Below are positions 31,776 to 40,095 of a DNA stretch of 64,000 nucleotides, piece after piece. Position 1 is the stretch's first letter, and each line of letters opens with the position of its first letter. Both the position numbers and the translations under genes were made by a program. Location of the stretch: the NCBI GenBank assembly GCA_019637645.1, contig JAHBVH010000005.1, forward strand, positions 107,985 to 171,984. Direction: 5' to 3'. Under the pieces are notes generated by a model that did no database searches, was not told where the DNA came from, and was given only the letters and a program-made list of their open reading frames with translations. The stretch is from Caldilineaceae bacterium (GTDB taxonomy: Bacteria > Chloroflexota > Anaerolineae > Caldilineales > Caldilineaceae).

Positions 31776-33431
31776 CTAATCGGTGCGAATGATTTTGATA
31801 CTTTTTTTTGCCCGTACATCGTAGAGATCAGCGCGGCGGTCGTAGAGATGGCGGGAGCGCGAGATCTCGCGCTGCTGCGAGAGGCTGGTCAGATCCAGGT
31901 CGGTGATCACCACGGTTTCGACGTTGGGTTCGGCTTCGCCAGCGGTTCCACTGGGCGGAAAGGCAAAATCGCTCGGCGTAAAGACGGCCGCGCGACCATA
32001 GTTGATCAAATAGTTTTTTACCGTAGGCAGATTGCCGACATTGCCAGCGATGACGGTATAGACTGCGTTTTCCACCGCGCGCGCTTGGGCGGTATAGCGG
32101 ACGCGGTCATAGGCATTTTTCTCGTCGGTGCTATAAGGTACAAAGAGCACTTCCGCCCCGGATAGCGTGACTAAGCGGGATAGTTCGGGAAACTCAATGT
32201 CATAGGAGACAAGAATGGCAATACGCGCCAAGGGCGTATCAAAGACCTTAATCTCCTCGCCTGGCTCAAAGCCAAAGTCTTCCCGTTCAATGGGGGGGAC
32301 ATGGAGCGCATCTTGCGTATAGACATCGCCATTGGGGGTGAAAAGATGCGCGACATTATAGACCTCATCATCGCGGATGACGGGGTGTGAACCGGCAATG
32401 ATGTAGAGGCCATGGTCCACGGCGGCTTGGGTGAAAAGCGCCAGGTAACGTTCTGTCATCCCTGCCAGTTGTTTGATGGCGCTGCGCGTATCCAAGTCTG
32501 AGGGCATGAGGCTAAAGAGTTGGACGGTAAAAAGTTCGGGGAAGACCAAAAAGTGACAGTGGTAGGTATCCGCCGTATCCACAAAGAACATGACTGTTTG
32601 TTCAAATTCGTCCCAATAGCGAATCGGGCGCATAAAATATTGGGCAGCACAGACGCGGATTTTGCGGACAGGGCGTTGCAGCGGGGCCGCGGCAATCTGG
32701 CGCTTTTCGGGCTGATAATCGGGATTAGCCATTTCTAGCCAAGTGGAGTAGTTAAGGCTAGAATCGTCCCAGAGAAAATCGAGCAACACACGCTTGACTT
32801 CGTACCCTGCCTTGAGGTGGGCTTGGAGCGACGAATCTTTTAGCTCACCCCGTACCACTTTGTCCACATATTCCTCGGCGGTCATCTTACCCGCGACGGC
32901 GTTGTAGCCAGGAATGCGGCCATAGGCCACCATGCGCCGTAAGTTATAGCGCCTGAGGAGCCGTTTGCGCTGTTCGTAGAGCTTGCCAGCCACACCCATG
33001 CCTCGATAGGCGGGATGGACAGCAATATCCGCGCCATATAAGGTGTCGCCACTGGGATCATGGCTGCTAAAGGTACCTGCGCCAGTGATCTCTTCGTAGG
33101 TATAGGGGTGTGTGCGGTCATCCAACTGGACGATGATCGAGGTCGCGTAGCCAACGATTTTGCCCTCAACCTCTGTCAGAAACTGCCCTTCGGGGAAAGC
33201 GGCCAATTGCATTTCATAGAAACGCTCGGTGTAATAAGCATTCTCTGGATATTCGGGGTAGGCGGCGCGATGGCAGGCGACAATGCCAGGAATGTCTTCC
33301 TTGGTCCATGGCCTTGCCTTGACCCGTGGGCGACGGCGCTGGCTGTTGGGTTGGGTCGATGAGGGCAGGGCGACCTCACCATCGCGAGTGGAATTGCCTT
33401 GTTGCTGAGGAGCGTTCCTCGACGGTGTCAT
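31776..33431 (-). CDS. GNAT acetyltransferase / carbon-nitrogen hydrolase fusion
   Basis: 551 residues in two domains. Residues about 35-230 are a GNAT fold with the acetyl-CoA loop VHPAYRGMGVAGKLYEQRKRL. Residues about 255-540 are a nitrilase-like hydrolase with the Glu motif FLVFPELFTVQLF. The usual nucleophile segment CYDxxFPE reads VSYDIEFPELSRL here: codon TCC (32205-32207) gives Ser in place of the catalytic Cys. The fusion is a known family of unknown substrate. With Ser the nitrilase half may be inactive or use a different mechanism. Its ATG overlaps the recX stop by 4 bp. Confidence 0.9.
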   Translation of the reverse strand: MTPSRNAPQQQGNSTRDGEVALPSSTQPNSQRRRPRVKARPWTKEDIPGIVACHRAAYPEYPENAYYTERFYEMQLAAFPEGQFLTEVEGKIVGYATSIIVQLDDRTHPYTYEEITGAGTFSSHDPSGDTLYGADIAVHPAYRGMGVAGKLYEQRKRLLRRYNLRRMVAYGRIPGYNAVAGKMTAEEYVDKVVRGELKDSSLQAHLKAGYEVKRVLLDFLWDDSSLNYSTWLEMANPDYQPEKRQIAAAPLQRPVRKIRVCAAQYFMRPIRYWDEFEQTVMFFVDTADTYHCHFLVFPELFTVQLFSLMPSDLDTRSAIKQLAGMTERYLALFTQAAVDHGLYIIAGSHPVIRDDEVYNVAHLFTPNGDVYTQDALHVPPIEREDFGFEPGEEIKVFDTPLARIAILVSYDIEFPELSRLVTLSGAEVLFVPYSTDEKNAYDRVRYTAQARAVENAVYTVIAGNVGNLPTVKNYLINYGRAAVFTPSDFAFPPSGTAGEAEPNVETVVITDLDLTSLSQQREISRSRHLYDRRADLYDVRAKKSIKIIRTD

Positions 33432-34114
33432 ACGTCCTCTGTTTCATGGTTAGTGGTGTCGTCTAGATCCAATGGGGACGTTTCCGCATGGCGCAGCGCC
33501 CAAGCCCGCTCGACGGCGCGGCGGGCTACGGCGTGACCAAAGCCACGCCGTGCCAAAAAGCCACCTGCTTTCTGCATCAAGGCGGTGTGATCGAGTCCCT
33601 GCCAGCGTGCTAGCTTGGGTTCTAGCGCCGCCCACGCCGCCGCATCTTCGTCAATCGCGGCCTCTTCGAGCACCGCATCGACCACCGTCGCGTCCATGCC
33701 CTTCCGGCGCAGCTCATAGCGCAAGGCGCGTTCGCTGCGGGGGCGGAACCGCTGTCGATTGGCTACCCACTGTTCCCCAAAGGTGGTATCATTGAGATAG
33801 CCTTCTTGTTGGAGCCGGGCGACTGTCTGGTCAATGGCCGTTGGGCTAAAGTCGCGCTGCTGGAGCCGCTGCTCAACCTCAGTTTGGCTGCGCGCCCGTT
33901 GGCCCAAGAAGGTCAACGCGGCGGCATAGGCGCGCTTGCCTTCGTCCTCTGCTTGGAGCGCTGCAATTTCCGCCGTGGCTAGCACCTGCCCCTTTTTGAG
34001 CCCGGCGGCCAGCATTAGATCCAGCGAAAAGGCATAGTCATCGTTAAGAAAAATGTTAACGCGTTCCTTGTTCTTTTGTTGTACTTGGAGGCGCGTAATA
34101 ACTTGTGTTGTCAT
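33428..34114 (-). CDS. recX: Regulatory protein RecX
   Basis: 228 residues of helical three-repeat RecX architecture: AYAAALTFLGQRARSQTEVE, QRDFSPTAIDQTVARLQQEG, YLNDTTFGEQWVANR, RPRSERALRYELRRKGMD and GFLARRGFGHAVARRAVE near the end. RecX blocks RecA filament extension and limits recombination and SOS activity. recA is not in the window. The start overlaps a TAAGGT site, with a promoter just upstream. It is translationally coupled (ATGA) to the GNAT-nitrilase gene, an unexpected partner. Confidence 0.9.
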   Translation of the reverse strand: MTTQVITRLQVQQKNKERVNIFLNDDYAFSLDLMLAAGLKKGQVLATAEIAALQAEDEGKRAYAAALTFLGQRARSQTEVEQRLQQRDFSPTAIDQTVARLQQEGYLNDTTFGEQWVANRQRFRPRSERALRYELRRKGMDATVVDAVLEEAAIDEDAAAWAALEPKLARWQGLDHTALMQKAGGFLARRGFGHAVARRAVERAWALRHAETSPLDLDDTTNHETEDV

Positions 34115-34121
34115 ACCTTAC

Positions 34122-34151
34122 AGTATACCGAATTTTGGGCAAAATTGACAA
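34122..34151 (-). promoter_or_regulatory. recX operon promoter
   Basis: On the minus strand TTGTCA (34151-34146), an 18-bp spacer and TATACT (34127-34122). The start codon is about 8 nt beyond the -10 box, so the leader would be extremely short. Confidence 0.5.
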
Positions 34152-34186
34152 TTGGATAGAAGTTATGCAATTGGCTGGGTACCTAG

Positions 34187-34219
34187 AGACCTGTCAGGTC
34201 TGGAAAACCTGTCAGGTCT
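34187..34219. repeat. 33-bp palindrome family, copy 6
   Basis: AGACCTGTCAGGT pairs with ACCTGTCAGGTCT, 33 bp in all; the arms contain the smaller palindrome CCTGTCAGG-like unit. The tail AAGTGCGTGACTCCT follows. It lies between the divergent recX and hemolysin III relic promoters. Confidence 0.8.
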
Positions 34220-34247
34220 GGTCTAAGTGCGTGACTCCTAAATTGGA

Positions 34248-34278
34248 TTGACAATGGGGTTGGGAAGTGGGGTATACT
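34248..34278 (+). promoter_or_regulatory. Promoter-like sequence before the hemolysin III relic
   Basis: A perfect TTGACA (34248-34253) and TATACT (34273-34278) with a long, 19-bp spacer. Confidence 0.4.
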
Positions 34279-34320
34279 AGGCTCGGTAATAACGAATGCT
34301 GATGGGAGGTGTAAAGCAAA

Positions 34321-34512
34321 ATGCATGATTCAGTACCACAGCAGGCTCATCCTGCCTTTGATACCCTCGGTGAGGAGATTGCCAGCGCAATTACGCATGG
34401 TGTCGGGACAGTGCTGAGTATGGCTGGCTTGGCTTGCTGGCATCTCTTTGTCATCGGTGGGAGCGTCTGTCACTATGTGCTGATCTGGCACTATGTACTG
34501 CCGATGGGGTAA
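34321..34512 (+). pseudogene. Hemolysin III family gene with large internal deletion
   Basis: A 63-codon ORF joins the two ends of a hemolysin III/TrhA-type (PAQR-like) protein. LGEEIASAITHGVGTVLSMA is the normal N-terminal start and first helix. It runs straight into WHLFVIGGSVCHYVLIWHYV, which is the normal last helix. About 150 residues in between, holding the central helices and metal-site residues, are missing, yet the frame is kept. The promoter and start survive. It ends immediately beside the stop of the convergent methyltransferase gene. Confidence 0.75.
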
Positions 34513-35331
34513 TTACCGCGGGTTGGTACAGACAAAAGCACCCATGGATATGGGGACGTGAATGACCCCTTGTGGATCGGCAACCTGCTTGGCTAGTTCA
34601 CAAAAGCGATGGGGCAACGCTGCTTTTGCTTCCTCCGAAACATCTGGCCGCGCGAGCAGACTGCGATAGCCACCGATGGTCATGTAATTTTGGGTAAAAG
34701 CTTCGGCGCTGGGATAGCGTTGCTCATCGATAAACTCATGCCGTTCGATCTGGCCAAAGCTGCTTTCGAGGACCGCGGTCCCATTATCCAAATTGAAGGG
34801 GTTGCCCTCCTTTCTGTCATAGGGGATCCCTAACTGGTCGAGGGCTTGAAAGTGTAATTGGAGCACCAGCACCTCGATAACGCCATGCGCCGCAACGAGA
34901 AGCCAGCCATCGGACTTGAGTACGCGCGCCAATTCATGCACCCCCTGCGCCAATGGCTCCACATGATAGAGCACGAAGTTCGCCATGACGCCCCCAAAAT
35001 GGCGTGTCGGAAAAGGCAGTGCTTCAATCCCGCAGTTGACAAAGTGGGGTTGATACCCCCGTCTTTGTGCCTCCTGTGCCGCACTCTCCAACATCCCCAG
35101 CGAGCGGTCCGCACATACCAGATTCGTGGAAGGTAGTTGCCAAGCTTCCAGCAGCGGCCATGAAAAACGACCCCAGCCGCAGCCCGCATCCAAAACGCGC
35201 GTGCTAGGGCCGTTGGGTAGAAGTTGAAGCGTCCAACGCTCGATGGTACGCCCAGATGCATAATCAATCTGGGCGTGTTTAGCCTGTAGATATTGGCCAG
35301 TGGCATAGTAAGGTTGTGTGCCGCTGTTCAC
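34513..35331 (-). CDS. SAM-dependent class I methyltransferase
   Basis: 272 residues. Motif I VLDAGCGWGRFS, an acidic motif II region VCADRSLGMLESA, motif III-like GIEALPFPTRHFGGVMANFV and LARVLKSDGWLLVAAHG identify a class I methyltransferase of the Methyltransf_11 type. Substrate unknown. It overlaps the upstream Rpn-like gene by 4 bp (ATGA). Its stop abuts the hemolysin III relic. Confidence 0.88.
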   Translation of the reverse strand: MNSGTQPYYATGQYLQAKHAQIDYASGRTIERWTLQLLPNGPSTRVLDAGCGWGRFSWPLLEAWQLPSTNLVCADRSLGMLESAAQEAQRRGYQPHFVNCGIEALPFPTRHFGGVMANFVLYHVEPLAQGVHELARVLKSDGWLLVAAHGVIEVLVLQLHFQALDQLGIPYDRKEGNPFNLDNGTAVLESSFGQIERHEFIDEQRYPSAEAFTQNYMTIGGYRSLLARPDVSEEAKAALPHRFCELAKQVADPQGVIHVPISMGAFVCTNPR

Positions 35332-36248
35332 GGCTTTTGCTCTTCTGTGCTTTTCATGCGTAGAACAAGCTCTTGTACCACTGCTTCAAATTCAGCCAGC
35401 GTTTGTGTTTCGGCGACTAAGTTGCTTAGCTGTCTAATCTTTACAAGATCAAGTTGCTCCAACTGTTCCGTAAAGTAATCTGCTGAAATATTGTACCGAA
35501 ATTTCAGAAAGCCAAGTAGAACGATTAAGGCGGCTTCGCGCCCTTCTTCACGCCCTTCTTCACGCCCTTCTTCACGCCCTTCTTCACGAGCGAGTGCCGT
35601 TAGCTCCTGATAGAACGGCGAATCTTTGAGAATATCCATGCTCCACCCCATAATCTGCTTCACTACTGTCGTCTTCATGACTAAGCTGGCAAATAACGTT
35701 AACGCGCTTTGTAGTTCTTCCGCAGAGGGCTCCGACCGTACCTTGGCTGCACAACGGCGCAACATTTGTTCGGTGTTGCCGCCACGCATGAGTGGTATGA
35801 AGGGAACCAGTGCTAGATTATCGAGCGCCAACGCTGTTTCGGCCTCCAACTCCCAAAGGCAAATGGTTTGAAAATCCTGATGGGCAGTTTGGCCCATAAA
35901 CTCGCTATGAAACGCCGCTGCCAAGATGGCGCCTTCCGGTGGTGGCATTAGATGAACGACCGCAATGTGAATTTCAAGCTGGTATTTCTCACGCGCCAGC
36001 GCAGCATAAGCGGCGAGACGACGATGCATGTTGGCATCATAGCGGAGTTGGAGATCGGTCAGCGATAGAAATTCACCTTCCTGCTCACCGGCAACTTTGA
36101 GGAGGACATCCGTTGCGCGTGCAATAAATTGGAATTCGCCGGATAATTCAGCTTTCACTTCGAGTTGTTGGCGATCCACAATCCACTCGGCCCAAGCCCG
36201 TGCATAGAGATGAATTGTGTGTTTGCCACTGGTATCAAATCTGCCCAT
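35328..36248 (-). CDS. Rpn/YhgA-like PD-(D/E)XK nuclease family protein
   Basis: 306 residues. The N-terminal region has RATDVLLKV and LSLTDLQLRYD as the probable PD-(D/E)XK catalytic strands, as in Rpn recombination-promoting nucleases and related transposase-like proteins. A stretch near residue 220 repeats REEG four times (EEGREEGREEGREEGRE), encoded by near-identical 12-bp units. A helical C-terminal domain follows. Such proteins are numerous and variable in some bacteria; function here is unproven. It is translationally coupled to the methyltransferase gene. Confidence 0.78.
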   Translation of the reverse strand: MGRFDTSGKHTIHLYARAWAEWIVDRQQLEVKAELSGEFQFIARATDVLLKVAGEQEGEFLSLTDLQLRYDANMHRRLAAYAALAREKYQLEIHIAVVHLMPPPEGAILAAAFHSEFMGQTAHQDFQTICLWELEAETALALDNLALVPFIPLMRGGNTEQMLRRCAAKVRSEPSAEELQSALTLFASLVMKTTVVKQIMGWSMDILKDSPFYQELTALAREEGREEGREEGREEGREAALIVLLGFLKFRYNISADYFTEQLEQLDLVKIRQLSNLVAETQTLAEFEAVVQELVLRMKSTEEQKP

Positions 36249-36263
36249 CCTAGTGTACCATTT

Positions 36264-37256
36264 CTACTTCACATGGACAACCGTTTCCGTCTCCATCGAT
36301 TCAATGGCGGCAGCGATAACCTTTTGGGCGGCTAGCGCCTCAGCCGCCGAGCCCTCCATTTGATCCGGCGCGACACCAGCTGTCACCTGCTCCAGAAAGG
36401 TGTGGATGCGGTTACGGAAGGTGTCATTGAAATCGCGATAGCCGCCAAATAAGGGATTGGTATAGACCGTCTTCTCCAGATTGCCAGCCGGATAGAGCGT
36501 CACTTCGCGGTACATATCGTCGATCACAAAGCGGCCATTGACGCCCGCTACTTCACAGCGCTCCATGGGGTGACCCCGTTGGATGTCATAGCTGCCGGTC
36601 AACGTGCCGACACAGCCATTTTTGAATTTCATATTAAAGACGGCGGTTGACCAAATGGCGCGGCCCGGTGCTTTGGTGGCAAAGCAATGGACCGCCTCAA
36701 TGTCACCACAGAAATAGCGCATGACATCAATGGTATGGGGATGGAGTGCTTTTAGGTGGAAATAGGGCGAGCTTTCACGTGGATTCATGATCCACATGCT
36801 CATGTTGATAAAGAGTTGATGACCAATCCGCCCTTCTTCAACCCACCTTTTCGCCAGACGGGCGGCGGGGGTAAAGCGATGATTGAGGTTGACCCCGTAA
36901 CGGACCCCCTTGGCCTTGGCCTTGGCCACCATCTCCTCGCCCTCTTCGACTTCATTCGAAATCGGCTTTTCGCCAATGACATTACAGCCAAATTCGAGGG
37001 CCTGCATCGTCGGCAGATAGTGTTCACTCCCATACTCATGACCACCGGTCGCCACACTTACTACATCGGGCCGTTCGGCTTCCAACATGGTCTGTACATC
37101 GTAATAGGCTTTGACGCCAAACTTGGCGGCGCCCGTGTCGGCGCGCTCTTTGTTCCAATCACAGACGGCGACAAAGTTGGCTAGCTCATCCTCTTTGTAC
37201 ATCGTCGCGTGAATATTGCCGATCGGCCCCATGCCGATCACACACGTTTTTAGCAT
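36264..37256 (-). CDS. Gfo/Idh/MocA family oxidoreductase (paralog 2)
   Basis: 330 residues. N-terminal Rossmann motif CVIGMGPIGNIHATMYKEDE, then the conserved GEKPISNEVEEGEEM, the substrate-domain NLNHRFTPAARLA and the catalytic LHPHTIDVMRYF. The family oxidises sugars, inositols or glycosides with NAD(P). It shares blocks along the whole length with the neighbouring 37351-38352 gene, so the pair is a tandem duplication. GGGAGA precedes ATG 37256. Confidence 0.9.
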   Translation of the reverse strand: MLKTCVIGMGPIGNIHATMYKEDELANFVAVCDWNKERADTGAAKFGVKAYYDVQTMLEAERPDVVSVATGGHEYGSEHYLPTMQALEFGCNVIGEKPISNEVEEGEEMVAKAKAKGVRYGVNLNHRFTPAARLAKRWVEEGRIGHQLFINMSMWIMNPRESSPYFHLKALHPHTIDVMRYFCGDIEAVHCFATKAPGRAIWSTAVFNMKFKNGCVGTLTGSYDIQRGHPMERCEVAGVNGRFVIDDMYREVTLYPAGNLEKTVYTNPLFGGYRDFNDTFRNRIHTFLEQVTAGVAPDQMEGSAAEALAAQKVIAAAIESMETETVVHVK

Positions 37257-37281
37257 GGTCGCGTTTCTCCCTGCTTTGTGA

Positions 37282-37347
37282 GACGTGATGCGTGATGGCG
37301 TGCAAGTTTACTGTGCAAATTACACATCACGTCCCACGCATCACGTC
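37282..37347. repeat. Hairpin between the two Gfo/Idh/MocA genes
   Basis: GACGTGATGCGTG (37282-37294) pairs perfectly with CACGCATCACGTC (37335-37347). It may end the first transcript or stabilise its mRNA; no T-run follows. Confidence 0.55.
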
Positions 37348-37350
37348 AAT

Positions 37351-38352
37351 TTATGCCACCGGAACTTCTTCCGAGCGGCCCGTTTCATAGGAGCGGATCG
37401 CTGCTTCGATCACTTCTTGGACGGCTAGCCCATCCTTCCCCGAGGCGTCGATTTCGTCGCGGGGGACACCCGCGTTCACTTGCTCGATCCAGCGGTTGAT
37501 GCGGTTGGTGAAGGTAGCGGTAAAGCCGCTTAACCCGCCCATGATGCTGTTGCGAATCACGGTCAATTCATCGCTGCGCCGCGGATAGAGGGTCAGCTCT
37601 TCGTAACAGTTGTCGAGGACAAAGCGCCCTTCCGTGCCCATGACTTCACAGCGTTCCAGGTTATGGCGGGGATTGGTGTCGTAGCTGCCGGTCAGATGCC
37701 CAACGACGCCACTTTCAAACTCAATGTTCACCTGCATGTTGGAATAGCAGATCCGCCCGGGCGCTTTGTTAAAAAACGCGTGGACACGGGCTACGTCGCC
37801 ACAATAGTAGCGCATGACATCAATCGAGTGGGGATGCAGGGCACGGGCATGGAACCAGGGCGATGTTTCATTGGGGTTGCCAATCCACATGGTCATGTTG
37901 ATCAGCAGGAGATCGCCCAACTTGCCTTCGGTGACCCATTGCTTGGCCTTGGCCGCGGGTGGGACAAAGCGGTGATTCAGGTTGATGCCATAGTAGACCC
38001 CCTTCTGATCGGCCTTGCGCACCATCGCGCGCGCCTTTTCGATCTCGTTGGAGATAGGCTTTTCCCCGAGGACATGCTTACCCGCCTCCAGACATTGCAT
38101 TGTCGGATCGTAGTGGTCGCCGCCATTTTCCTTGCCCGCGCTACAAACACTGACGGCATCAAGCTCTTCATGCTTGAGCAGATCCTCAACGCTATAGTAC
38201 GCCTTGACACCATAGCGGGCCGCGGCCTTGTCGGCGCGTTCTTTGATGATGTCACAAACTGCGACAAACTCGACATCTGGGTGGGCCTGATAGATTGGTG
38301 CATGGGTGTTACCAATGTTACCCAGGCCAATTACTGCAACTTTGAGAGCCAT
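37351..38352 (-). CDS. Gfo/Idh/MocA family oxidoreductase (paralog 1)
   Basis: 333 residues from ATG 38352 with AGGAGG upstream; TTG 38358 is a possible alternative. Rossmann motif VAVIGLGNIGNTHAPIYQ, GEKPISNEIEKARAM, GINLNHRFVPPAAKAK and ALHPHSIDVMRYYCG are diagnostic. It is expected to be an NAD(P)-dependent sugar or polyol dehydrogenase in the cytoplasm. Substrate differences from the downstream paralog are likely, since several substrate-side residues differ. Confidence 0.9.
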   Translation of the reverse strand: MALKVAVIGLGNIGNTHAPIYQAHPDVEFVAVCDIIKERADKAAARYGVKAYYSVEDLLKHEELDAVSVCSAGKENGGDHYDPTMQCLEAGKHVLGEKPISNEIEKARAMVRKADQKGVYYGINLNHRFVPPAAKAKQWVTEGKLGDLLLINMTMWIGNPNETSPWFHARALHPHSIDVMRYYCGDVARVHAFFNKAPGRICYSNMQVNIEFESGVVGHLTGSYDTNPRHNLERCEVMGTEGRFVLDNCYEELTLYPRRSDELTVIRNSIMGGLSGFTATFTNRINRWIEQVNAGVPRDEIDASGKDGLAVQEVIEAAIRSYETGRSEEVPVA

Positions 38353-38373
38353 TGTCAATTTCCTCCTAAATTG

Positions 38374-38421
38374 GGGGTGCGTACCCCATGGAGATCATGC
38401 CAAAAGCATGGAACGCACCCC
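38374..38421. promoter_or_regulatory. Two-part hairpin before the Gfo/Idh/MocA pair
   Basis: Outer arms GGGGTGCGT (38374-38382) and ACGCACCCC (38413-38421) enclose an inner CATGC/GCATG hairpin. It starts right at the stop of the membrane glycosyltransferase-like gene and ends close to the AGGAGG site of the oxidoreductase. It could be a terminator or a leader structure. Confidence 0.45.
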
Positions 38422-40095
38422 TTATCCTGATGAGTGGGGAAGTGCTGAGTGTGTCTGGCGTTGCCAGAGTTGATAAATACCGAACTGCTGGATACGAGTA
38501 TAGTGCGCGCGAATATATTCATCCAAATGTGTAACACCACTGCTGTGGGCACTAGCGTTGGGCTCATTCGGATTCCCCCAATCCGCCAGGATGATCCATG
38601 GCACTTCCTGGCGGATCAGCGTTTGGACAATCTCTTCCTGCACCGCTAGCGTGGTCGCGACCCCGGGGTGCAATTCATGGTAGCGCGTCGCGATGGGGTG
38701 CTCGGCGAGAAAATAAAGGGAGACATCATTGATAAAAATACGGTCATGGGTGTTGACCCCAATAAAGAGCGCACTTGCGGGCGACCCTTGGCGTGCCAGA
38801 AAGTCAAGAACCGCGGCTTGCTCATTCACCAACGGCACACAACTGGCGCGGACTACGGTTGTATGGCATTGGGTGGGGGGAAAGCGCTCTAGTAAGTTGA
38901 ATAATTTGGCCGCGGGTAGATAGCCATATAAAAAGAGTGGGACGATGAGCAGGAGCCCAAGCAGGAGCCCAAGGTAAGGACGCCACCACGGCGCGGCTAC
39001 ACATCGCTGCCAAAGCCAACCAACCAAGAGCAGTGTTGGCAGCGATGTTGGCAAGGCATGGATGGCATCGTAGCGGCTCATGGCTTGGACAAAGAGCCCT
39101 AGGCCAACCACCAATAGCACCAGCGCTTGGATATCATTGATCGGGACGGGCTGACGCTTGCGCAGGAGACGCCAGCCCGTCCCGATCAGGACGAGCGCCA
39201 CTAGTGTATAAACTAGCAGTGGCAGATAGAAGCGGAGCCATTCGCCCCATAGCCAATCGACTTGTTCGAGCCAGCGGCTGCGCTCTTGCCAACGTTCCCA
39301 AGTGGGGAGGAGTGTTGGATAGGGTAGACGGCGCACTTCATGAAAAGTCGTCGCTGGGAAGAGCAGCAGGTTATTGACCATCTCGCCCATAGGACTGACC
39401 CAGGCTAGAAAACCATAGAAGGGCAGGAATGGGATCAGCGCGGCGCCGAGCAAGGTTGCACTGCTGCTCCACCATCGCCGGTAGGTTGGTCGCCAAGTGC
39501 GCGGCGTGGTAAAAGGACCCGCTAGGTGAAAAGCGGTCAAGCCCGCGATGGTTGCCACGCCCACATAGACCGCCACGTCGATGCGGAAAAGCGCGGTCAC
39601 GCCAATCAACAGACCCGCGGCAATGAGCCATCTCCCCGTTGCTTGTTGTAGATAGGTGAAGAAGAGCAGGAGTGCCCCAAAGCCAAAGAGCAGGGCCGGA
39701 AACATGGCATAGCCATAGAAGGTGGCTGCCGCCAATAAGATCAGGCAGAGCCCATAGGTGATCAATGCTGCGAGCCAACTGCGTTGTACGCGCAGGGCCA
39801 AGCCGAGCAGAACCAGCGCACATAGCCAACGCACCACCGAGTCATAGAGACGTTCGGTGAAAACATTGATCTCGCCTAGGTGAAAGGCTGCGGCAAGGGC
39901 ATAGGATTGACCAGGCGGATAGATGGCCCAGTAATCACGAAAGGGAACTTCCCCTTGATAAACGCGTAGCGCGTTGACCAACGCAAGTCCCTCATCATAG
40001 GGGTTGAGTGGCGTCCGCAGCGGTAGCAGCAGCAGAAACACACCGGCCAACCCGCCGATTGCTACGCCAATCGCCAGCAGTAGACGGCGGTTCAT
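38422..40095 (-). CDS. Multi-pass membrane protein, glycosyltransferase-39/ArnT-like
   Basis: 557 residues from ATG 40095, overlapping the upstream stop by 4 bp (ATGA). About ten hydrophobic helices are visible. The first luminal loop has LNPYDEGLALVNALRVYQGE, with an acidic pair as in dolichyl- or undecaprenyl-phosphate-sugar GT-C transferases, and IYPPGQSYALAAAF. A soluble C-terminal part follows (ALFIGVNTHDRIFIND). It probably transfers a lipid-linked sugar, but this is family-level inference. The frame extends upstream through the neighbouring gene, but that part is a shadow. Confidence 0.75.
   Translation of the reverse strand: MNRRLLLAIGVAIGGLAGVFLLLLPLRTPLNPYDEGLALVNALRVYQGEVPFRDYWAIYPPGQSYALAAAFHLGEINVFTERLYDSVVRWLCALVLLGLALRVQRSWLAALITYGLCLILLAAATFYGYAMFPALLFGFGALLLFFTYLQQATGRWLIAAGLLIGVTALFRIDVAVYVGVATIAGLTAFHLAGPFTTPRTWRPTYRRWWSSSATLLGAALIPFLPFYGFLAWVSPMGEMVNNLLLFPATTFHEVRRLPYPTLLPTWERWQERSRWLEQVDWLWGEWLRFYLPLLVYTLVALVLIGTGWRLLRKRQPVPINDIQALVLLVVGLGLFVQAMSRYDAIHALPTSLPTLLLVGWLWQRCVAAPWWRPYLGLLLGLLLIVPLFLYGYLPAAKLFNLLERFPPTQCHTTVVRASCVPLVNEQAAVLDFLARQGSPASALFIGVNTHDRIFINDVSLYFLAEHPIATRYHELHPGVATTLAVQEEIVQTLIRQEVPWIILADWGNPNEPNASAHSSGVTHLDEYIRAHYTRIQQFGIYQLWQRQTHSALPHSSG

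Noticed and set aside
31308..32165. 285-residue plus-strand frame
   Set aside because: Antisense to both NUDIX and the GNAT-nitrilase C-terminus, which carry clear motifs.
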